Part shown: in pieces, positions 51,488 through 57,067 of the stretch
Numbering within the stretch: the stretch's first letter is position 1
Layout of the letters: each line of letters opens with the position of its first letter
From: Bacteroidales bacterium
GTDB lineage: Bacteria; Bacteroidota; Bacteroidia; Bacteroidales; VadinHA17
Direction of reading: 5' to 3'
NCBI GenBank assembly: GCA_025454795.1
Contig: JALONT010000024.1
Span: 1-57,067 of the forward strand
Length of the DNA stretch: 57,067 bases
Notes under the pieces: generated by a model
Seen by the model: the letters and a program-made list of their open reading frames with translations, nothing else
The model's database searches: none
What the model was told of the DNA's origin: nothing
Made by a program: the position numbers and the translations under genes

Positions 51488-53374
51488 TTAGTGGTGCAAG
51501 TCGATGAACTGCTGAAACCATAATTCGAGGCAAAGAATTCCCCATAAGTCACGTCCGAACGGGCGTTCAGAAGTGACAAGTTTTTCGACATATTTTGAGT
51601 CAATAATATTTCTTCTCCTTGATTCATGAGAAAGCAAAGTATCCAGGATGAATCCTTTAGCTTTATTCCTAGCCCATAAATGCAACGGAACAGGGAATCC
51701 CATTTTTTCTTTTCTATTCATGATTTTCTTAGGAACAATATCTTTTATTGTTCTTTTAAGAAGGTATTTCATTTCACCTCCTTTGAATTTCATACCCGCT
51801 GGCATATGTGAAATAAGATCAACAATTCTTCTGTCCAGGAGAGGTACCCTTGATTCCAATGAGACAGCCATGCTTACCCTATCCTCAACCTGTAATAATC
51901 CTCGTAGGCTTGTAAGCATGTCGAAATGAGTCATTTTATTGAAAAAGCTCAAAGTATCCGGATGATTGAAAATACTTGAATAATTTTCATAGATTTCACC
52001 TCCATTATATTCTGCCATGAAATCCTTTGTGAGGTAAGATGCTAAAGATCCCATGCGATTTATCAGACGGAAATATCTCCTGTCCATTGGTTCAAATACT
52101 TCTTTCTCCATAAACCATTTAAACATAGGAGCGTAAGACTTTAAATAAGGTAAATTAGGAAGAATGGATTGCAGTGAAACAATATGCTCCTTCTCTTCGT
52201 TTGTCTCATAAATTGCTCCCTTAATAGCTTGTTCGAGGTAAGCTACAAGGTATCTGGTATATCCACCAAATATTTCATCACCTCCCTGTCCTCCAAGTAC
52301 TACCTTTACATGTTCTGAAGCAAGCTTTGAAACAATATACTGGGGGAATACTCCTGGCCCGGCCACAGGTTCGTCAAGGTGCCAGATGAGTTTTGGGAGA
52401 AGATCAATAAACTGCTCCTCTGTCGGGAATACCTCATATAGCTGAGAACTGGCAGCTTTTGCAGCTACCTTTGCATATTCAAGTTCATTAAATTCAGGTC
52501 CCTCCTGAAATGCTCCCGTGAAAGATTTAAACTGTTCTTTGTATTTTGATGCTGCGAAGATTGTCACAAAAGAAGAATCCAAGCCCCCGCTTAGGTAAGA
52601 ACCAAGGGGAACATCACTTCTGAGTTGCTGACTTATAGTCTGATCAAGAATTTCTCCCAGTCTGACAATAAAATATTCTTCTGTATGGTATCTGTCAATT
52701 TTGAAGTCAGGTTCCCAGTATTTTACTTTTTCAGAACTCCCTGCAGAAAGATTAAATATCATGTAATGACCCGGCAATAACCTCGAAATGTTTTTGAACA
52801 TAGTTCCTTCACCAAGAATGTATTGAAAAGTCAGGTATTCATTCAGGTTATTCCTGTCTGGTTCAATCATGACATCGGGATGTTGTATAATAGCTTTAAT
52901 CTCGCTCCCGAATACAATTCTATTATTATCCTGATACCAATAAAGAGGTTTTATGCCAAAATGATCCTTTGCAACAATCAATCTGTTCTTCAATTTGTCA
53001 TAAATTATAAAAGCAAACATTCCGTTCAAATCGTTTATAAAATTATCCCCATACTCAATATACATATGCAAAAGCACCTCTGTATCAGAGCTTGTGATAA
53101 AATTATGACCTTTTTTAATCAGGTCATTCCGAAGTTCGATATAGTTGTATATTTCACCATTATAAACGATTGTACATTCCCTGTAAGTCATTGGCTGGTC
53201 GCCTGTTGAAAGATCAATTATTGATAGTCGCATATGATAGAATCCTACTGACCCATCAATGAATATTCCCTCTCCATCAGGCCCTCTGTGTTTAATAACC
53301 GATGACATTTTGTTAAGAAGGCTGCTATCTGCTATTTTCCCGTCTTTATTAATAATACCAACGAAACCACACAT
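51488..53374 (-). CDS. asnB: Asparagine synthase (glutamine-hydrolysing) family amidotransferase, second copy
   Basis: Cys2 (MCGFVGII) is the glutaminase nucleophile, with HRGPDGEG, RLSIID, YNGEIYNY and DTEVLLH in order. The synthetase PP-loop is YLSGGLDSSF near residues 260-269, then GGQGGDEIFGGYTRY and ESRVPLLDRR. At 628 residues it is of normal length. It could make asparagine or, as in many O-antigen loci, amidate a uronic acid such as the product of the dehydrogenase encoded upstream at 49500-51236. It is clearly distinct from the AsnB at 14868. The start is fixed by Cys2. A divergent gene begins 57 bases away. Confidence 0.93.
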   Translation of the reverse strand: MCGFVGIINKDGKIADSSLLNKMSSVIKHRGPDGEGIFIDGSVGFYHMRLSIIDLSTGDQPMTYRECTIVYNGEIYNYIELRNDLIKKGHNFITSSDTEVLLHMYIEYGDNFINDLNGMFAFIIYDKLKNRLIVAKDHFGIKPLYWYQDNNRIVFGSEIKAIIQHPDVMIEPDRNNLNEYLTFQYILGEGTMFKNISRLLPGHYMIFNLSAGSSEKVKYWEPDFKIDRYHTEEYFIVRLGEILDQTISQQLRSDVPLGSYLSGGLDSSFVTIFAASKYKEQFKSFTGAFQEGPEFNELEYAKVAAKAASSQLYEVFPTEEQFIDLLPKLIWHLDEPVAGPGVFPQYIVSKLASEHVKVVLGGQGGDEIFGGYTRYLVAYLEQAIKGAIYETNEEKEHIVSLQSILPNLPYLKSYAPMFKWFMEKEVFEPMDRRYFRLINRMGSLASYLTKDFMAEYNGGEIYENYSSIFNHPDTLSFFNKMTHFDMLTSLRGLLQVEDRVSMAVSLESRVPLLDRRIVDLISHMPAGMKFKGGEMKYLLKRTIKDIVPKKIMNRKEKMGFPVPLHLWARNKAKGFILDTLLSHESRRRNIIDSKYVEKLVTSERPFGRDLWGILCLELWFQQFIDLHH

Positions 53375-53380
53375 TATTAA

Positions 53381-53414
53381 TTTGATTTAATGAAGATTGA
53401 TTCTGTTATCTTTA
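53381..53414 (+). promoter_or_regulatory. Weak Bacteroidota-type promoter candidate
   Basis: TTTG at 53381-53384 and TATCTTTA at 53407-53414, 22 bases apart, resemble the -33 and -7 elements with one mismatch. The ATG of the YdcF-like gene is 17 bases further on. The short divergent gap supports a promoter, but the match is weak. Confidence 0.25.
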
Positions 53415-53430
53415 CGAAAATTGTAATTAT

Positions 53431-54435
53431 ATGAAACTGCTGTCTGGGAGGAGAATACTTATTTTTATCATCTTAACCTTAATCCTCACCGGTAGTTTTT
53501 TGCTGCTCCCGACCATTTTTTATTTATCAGATCATCTTTCAAAAACTCATAAAGTTGATGCTAACATATTATTGGTCGAAGGATGGCTTCCATACCATTC
53601 TTTAGAAATGGCTGCCAGGGAGTTTGAAAAGAATGGCTACGATTATCTTATAACTACCGGGATTGAATCAGAATTTGAGTATACAATGCTATCGATGGAC
53701 GGTTACCTGATCTTTTATCCTGCTGCAAAAATTCCCCGGGATGATGTTGCTGCCACACATTTAATTGAGATTGATGCATATAGTGAGTTAGGTGGTGAGA
53801 ATTCTGCTCAATTTAATTTTTATGTCAATGATTCCCTTAATGCTGATTTCCGGGCTGTCAGGAAGAAGAGGAAATATTCAATGATCTGGGAAGGCAAACT
53901 ATCTGACATTGATTCTATTATGGTTCAATTTATAAACGATGGAGTCGGCGATTATGGCGACAGGAATCTATTTGTGAAACAAATTATTATCGATAAGGAC
54001 ATTTCAATCCCGTATCAGAATTTATCTGAATACGACATATTTGAACTGGATGGGAAGAATCGCATTAAAAACAATTTCAAATCATACGCCCAAAGAGCCA
54101 GGGAAATATTCATATCCCTGGGAATCGATTCTTCGAACGTTATATCAGTTCCGGGGGAGAGCGTTAAAATTAACCGAACTTTTACCAGTGCATTAGCTGT
54201 TCGGAACTGGCTTAAAACATCAGATATAGAGGTTAAGGGGATAAACATAATTAGTGTCGACTCACATTCCAGGCGAACCTGGATGACTTATAACAAAGTT
54301 TTGCATAAATCATTTAATGTAGGAGTCATTTCTCTGCCTAAGGACAATTTCCATTCCAGAACAGATAAGGGATTTAATATTCTCAAGGAAACTCTGGCTT
54401 TGGTCTACTACTGGGTAATTCTGATTCCTTTTTAG
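53431..54435 (+). CDS. YdcF/DUF218-like membrane-anchored protein with inserted CBM-like domain
   Basis: This 334-residue protein has an N-terminal membrane anchor (about residues 8-32). DANILLVEGWLPYHSLEMAAREFEKNGYDYLITTG then resembles the first half of the DUF218 (SanA/YdcF/ElyC) fold. The second half, with RAREIFISLGIDSSNVISVPGES, RTFTSALAVRNWL and VDSHSRRTWMTY, appears only after residue ~220. Between them (about residues 80-210) is an all-beta segment with QFNFYVNDSL and VQFINDGVGDYGDRNLFVKQI, which resembles calcium-dependent xylan-binding (CBM60-like) domains (FTND...DRNLYVDYI pattern). A carbohydrate-binding insert would suit a role at the envelope in glycan assembly. The DUF218 identification is moderate. 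Confidence 0.6.
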   Translation: MKLLSGRRILIFIILTLILTGSFLLLPTIFYLSDHLSKTHKVDANILLVEGWLPYHSLEMAAREFEKNGYDYLITTGIESEFEYTMLSMDGYLIFYPAAKIPRDDVAATHLIEIDAYSELGGENSAQFNFYVNDSLNADFRAVRKKRKYSMIWEGKLSDIDSIMVQFINDGVGDYGDRNLFVKQIIIDKDISIPYQNLSEYDIFELDGKNRIKNNFKSYAQRAREIFISLGIDSSNVISVPGESVKINRTFTSALAVRNWLKTSDIEVKGINIISVDSHSRRTWMTYNKVLHKSFNVGVISLPKDNFHSRTDKGFNILKETLALVYYWVILIPF

Positions 54436-54490
54436 AAAACTGAGGTATCGTCTGGAGTGAACTAAAGTGAGTTAAAACCCGGGACATTAA

Positions 54491-56641
54491 TCACTGCATT
54501 ACAATCGTAAAATCAATCCTTCTGTTTAGTTTTTTGCCGGCTTCAGTATAATTGGAAGCTATAGGTCTTACGCTGCCTAATCCTATTCCAGAAAGTCTCT
54601 TACCATCAATGCCCTTATTAATCAGATAATTAACCATTAATTGAGCGCGCCACTTGGATAAATTCAGATTGTTCTCAGGCGTCCATGAATTATCGGTATG
54701 CACTTCGATTTCGAATTTAGCACCCGGATACTTTGTCAATACTCTTACAATTTGATCTAACAGAAGATACCCATTGGAGGTCAACCTGTTATTGTTATCA
54801 AAATAAGTATCGGCCGACACTCCGAATAACTGTTTAAGATCATAAATCTCTTTTTCAGCAGGATCTTTAATGGGATATGTCCTGATTCGGGTGTTTTTAA
54901 AACCCAGTGAAATCATATCATTATAAGCAGGCAATGTGGCCATCAGATCCATTTCTCTGTCAACCACATAAGAATAGCTGTTTTCATCCGGAAGAAAAAT
55001 CTCCCTGACCTTGTATTTTAAAGGGATATTTTTGAAAGTAGCACTATTAATACCAAGCCTGGTTTTCGTGTTTGCCAGCTCAACAAGAAAAACAGCATCC
55101 TGAGTTAACTCATTTTCAGCAGAATACAAAGTATTAATGAATGCATGATCATAATCCCTGATGTCGACTTTGGGTGTCGATTCCTTAACTTTTGCTGCAT
55201 AAGATGTTGCTTCCTGTCTGGTATTAAAAACTGATATCTTTTTTGAGACACTTCTCTGAGAGATGATCCCTGTACCAGTCTGCCTGATTATTAACCCAAG
55301 TTTAACTTCCTGTGGCCCCTGTTCTTCAAATTTATGCTTTACACTGGCTCCGGTTGCTCTTTCGCCTTTACTGAACTGCCACATATAGGATAAAATTTCA
55401 TAACCTGGCAGATTTGACCTCAATCCGTCAAAACTGAGTTCCTCTCCGACTATTGCAGCATAAGGTGAATTAATATAAGGCTGCTCGACATCTTTAAGAT
55501 CAAGGTTATATGACAACTTTGTAAAGAGTTCTCTGCCGGTATTCCTGTCAATTAAGTTCAGTTTTACCATATAGGTACCAGGTCCCGGGAAACAGTGTTC
55601 AGCAATCTGTCCGGCTGCTTTGCTCCCGTCTCCGAAATTCCATTCATACCTGAGTAAATTATTGTCAATCCTGATGTTGCCTTCCTCATTGAATTTAAAG
55701 CAATATTGATTCTCTCTCTGTAAATCACTGTAAAATATCTGCGGCATGTTTGTTCTGAAATGGTATATATCATTTGACTTGCCCCTGCCTGATGAGAAAT
55801 ATCCCGAATTCAGTAGAGAATCAGTGATGATCCCGAAATCATCATATTCAGAATTTACGGGCGGGTTCAGATGTACTATAGGAAGCCAGGTTGTATCTGC
55901 AAACCGTGAAAAGAAAATATCCTTCCCTCCCATTCCCGGGTGCCCGTCAGATGCAAAATAGAGATCTCCGGCAGAATTAATGAATGGGTAAGCTTCATTT
56001 CCACTGGTATTTATTACCGGACCAAGATTCACCGGATCGCCCCAGTAATCTCCTTTCCACTCGCTGAAATATAGGTCAGATCCTCCATAACCCCCAGATT
56101 TATCAGATGCAAAATATAGTTTCTTACCATCCGGAGAGAGCCAGGGTGTGGTAACATTATACCATTCATTATTGAATCTCAGTTCGCGGATCTTTGTCCA
56201 GTTTTTACCATCAAGTACAGCACTGAATATGCCAAGCTTGTTCCTTCCTGTGGAAAGGTCAGAAAATTTACCTTCAACCTGCAGATTCCTGGAAAAATAT
56301 ATAGTATCCCCGCTTTTATTGAAAGTCACCGGTCCATCGTTTAAAGGTGTTTTAAGACTCTTTGAAAATAATCCTGATTTTCTCCAGGTGATCTTCTTCG
56401 TTGTATCAATATAACAGATCTCAAAAGTACCAATGCCGCCGGATGATGAATAATCAACGAATGAACCGGATCCACGGTTTGATGAGAAGACAATTCCATT
56501 CTTATAGAACACAGGGGAGTATTCGTCGTATTTGTCGGAGCTGAAGGGGGCCTTGGTTACAGTGTAGGTTTCCTGCTGGGCCGTGAGTGAAAGTTGGCAG
56601 CAAAGGAATATGATCAGTATTATCGGAAGTCTTTGTTTCAT
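54491..56641 (-). CDS. OmpA-family protein with PD40 repeats and PKD-like domains
   Basis: A signal peptide (MKQRLPIILIIFLCCQLSLTA) is followed by PD40/WD40-like beta-propeller repeats (residues ~30-300: YSPVFYKNGIVFSSNRG, WLSPDGKKLYFASDKSGGYGGSDLYFS, DLYFASDGHPGMGGKDIFFS). Two PKD-like domains come next (about 320-390 with YEWNFGDGS, and 400-475), then a linker and a C-terminal OmpA_C-like peptidoglycan-binding domain (about 600-716, IEVHTDNSWTPENNLNLSKWRAQLMVNYLINKG). At 716 residues it resembles Bacteroidota outer-membrane or gliding/T9SS-associated envelope proteins, which anchor complexes to peptidoglycan. A 9-bp array lies just before its start. Confidence 0.88.
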   Translation of the reverse strand: MKQRLPIILIIFLCCQLSLTAQQETYTVTKAPFSSDKYDEYSPVFYKNGIVFSSNRGSGSFVDYSSSGGIGTFEICYIDTTKKITWRKSGLFSKSLKTPLNDGPVTFNKSGDTIYFSRNLQVEGKFSDLSTGRNKLGIFSAVLDGKNWTKIRELRFNNEWYNVTTPWLSPDGKKLYFASDKSGGYGGSDLYFSEWKGDYWGDPVNLGPVINTSGNEAYPFINSAGDLYFASDGHPGMGGKDIFFSRFADTTWLPIVHLNPPVNSEYDDFGIITDSLLNSGYFSSGRGKSNDIYHFRTNMPQIFYSDLQRENQYCFKFNEEGNIRIDNNLLRYEWNFGDGSKAAGQIAEHCFPGPGTYMVKLNLIDRNTGRELFTKLSYNLDLKDVEQPYINSPYAAIVGEELSFDGLRSNLPGYEILSYMWQFSKGERATGASVKHKFEEQGPQEVKLGLIIRQTGTGIISQRSVSKKISVFNTRQEATSYAAKVKESTPKVDIRDYDHAFINTLYSAENELTQDAVFLVELANTKTRLGINSATFKNIPLKYKVREIFLPDENSYSYVVDREMDLMATLPAYNDMISLGFKNTRIRTYPIKDPAEKEIYDLKQLFGVSADTYFDNNNRLTSNGYLLLDQIVRVLTKYPGAKFEIEVHTDNSWTPENNLNLSKWRAQLMVNYLINKGIDGKRLSGIGLGSVRPIASNYTEAGKKLNRRIDFTIVMQ

Positions 56642-56649
56642 TTCATTAT

Positions 56650-56685
56650 AGTACTTCGAGTACTTCGAGTACTTAAAGTACTTAG
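56650..56685. repeat. AGTACTTCG/AGTACTTAG 9-bp tandem array, 4 units
   Basis: Four units (AGTACTTCG twice, AGTACTTAA, AGTACTTAG) occupy the gap between the third four-helix-bundle gene and the start of the OmpA-family gene. The same word forms the arrays at 1596 and 3033. Confidence 0.94.
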
Positions 56686-56691
56686 AGTTTA

Positions 56692-57051
56692 TTAAGTTTT
56701 TAATTTATTGCCGATTGAAGTAAAAATTGCCAGTAGTTCGTCAGCTTCCTTAATTCGAGGTTCAACCATATTTGGTTCAAGCCATTCCAGATCGTTAATG
56801 ATCTCCAACCAGTATATTGTTTCGTTTGATTCGCTTTCACAAATTTTAATTTTGTTTATAAAATCTGCCTTGCTTCTTGATCGGTTTGCTTCGCGATAAT
56901 TAGCCCCGATACTTGTCCCAGCCTTTGTTATCTGATTTCTAATTACCTTCCCTTCAGGTGTATTCGGCAGCGAAATAGACAGCTTTATTATGCTTATCGC
57001 AAATTTCTTTGTCCTGATCTCTAATTGTTTACTGAACTCCTTATTATCCAT
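56692..57051 (-). CDS. Four-helix-bundle protein (S23/Avd-like), copy 3
   Basis: This 119-residue helical protein starts at ATG 57049-57051 (MDNKEFSKQL); a TTG at 57058-57060 would add three residues. Family features are LEIRTKKFAISIIKLSISLPN, IRNQITKAGTSIGANYREANRSRSKADFINKIKICESESNETIYWLEI (the strongly conserved central helices) and a last helix ELLAIFTSIGNKLKT. This is the subgroup most common in Bacteroidota. The 3' side is bordered by a 9-bp array; the few bases beyond its start (ending CTCTAAG, complement of CTTAGAG) look like the beginning of another array cut off by the window edge. Function unknown. Confidence 0.93.
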   Translation of the reverse strand: MDNKEFSKQLEIRTKKFAISIIKLSISLPNTPEGKVIRNQITKAGTSIGANYREANRSRSKADFINKIKICESESNETIYWLEIINDLEWLEPNMVEPRIKEADELLAIFTSIGNKLKT

Positions 57052-57067
57052 TTCTCCCAACTCTAAG

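Noticed and set aside
56692-57051. 23S rRNA intervening sequence
   Set aside because: No rRNA sequence flanks any of the four-helix-bundle genes in the window.

Overview
The window is a 57 kb, AT-rich stretch of a Bacteroidota chromosome, probably a marine or sediment member of the Bacteroidales/Marinilabiliales type. The phylum call rests on a protein ending in a type IX secretion (T9SS) C-terminal sorting domain, a PD40-PKD-OmpA protein of the Bacteroidota cell-surface type, a Bacteroidota-style outer-membrane polysaccharide export lipoprotein, multicopy four-helix-bundle (S23/Avd-like) and DUF4143 ATPase genes, and little use of Shine-Dalgarno sequences. The finer placement is inference. 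I saw no rRNA, tRNA, CRISPR array, transposase or reverse transcriptase.

Most of the window is one capsule or exopolysaccharide locus of the Wzx/Wzy type. 131-1582 encodes the initiating sugar-phosphate transferase. 1691-6075 is an accessory island with two DUF4143 ATPases and a decayed AbiEii-type toxin/antitoxin pair, set in dense repeats. 6503-20062 holds two sets of AMP-ligase plus acyl carrier protein, a flippase-like membrane protein, gmd (opposite strand), the export lipoprotein, the Wzc-like copolymerase/kinase, an asparagine synthase and an NAD-synthase-like amide ligase. 20077-35065 (minus strand) carries acetyltransferases, nucleotide-sugar enzymes (a histidine-type 3-dehydratase, Fcl/ColC-like reductase, Gmm, GDP-mannose 3,5-epimerase-like), a WecG/TagA transferase, four GT4 enzymes, Wzy and Wzx. 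35258-37396 is a T9SS-exported beta-helix protein. 37447-46250 has an MBOAT/SGNH O-acylation pair and a block of membrane glycosyltransferases (GT2, ArnT-like, GT87-like). 46258-53374 has a polysaccharide deacetylase, an FAD oxidoreductase, a nucleotide-sugar dehydrogenase and a second asparagine synthase. The window ends with a YdcF-like protein carrying an inserted carbohydrate-binding-like domain, an OmpA-family protein and a four-helix-bundle gene.

Read together, the genes suggest a heavily decorated polysaccharide: GDP-mannose-derived deoxysugars (fucose or a 3,6-dideoxy sugar such as colitose), possibly GDP-L-galactose or gulose, uronic acids that may be amidated by the asparagine synthases, O-acetyl groups, and perhaps an acyl or aminoacyl substituent supplied by the ACP/AMP-ligase sets.

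The most unusual signal is in the repeats. More than ten short tandem arrays sit at gene boundaries. Their words differ widely in sequence, yet nearly all have a 7-bp period; one further family is 9 bp. Two four-helix-bundle genes are bracketed by such arrays on both sides and a third on at least one side, in gaps between co-directional genes. The first DUF4143 ATPase and the AbiEii pair are bracketed by same-orientation copies of one composite array. Arrays supply codons at the ends of several proteins, and a 12-copy array lies in frame inside an AMP-ligase gene. I read this as a candidate undescribed family of array-bracketed accessory cassettes.
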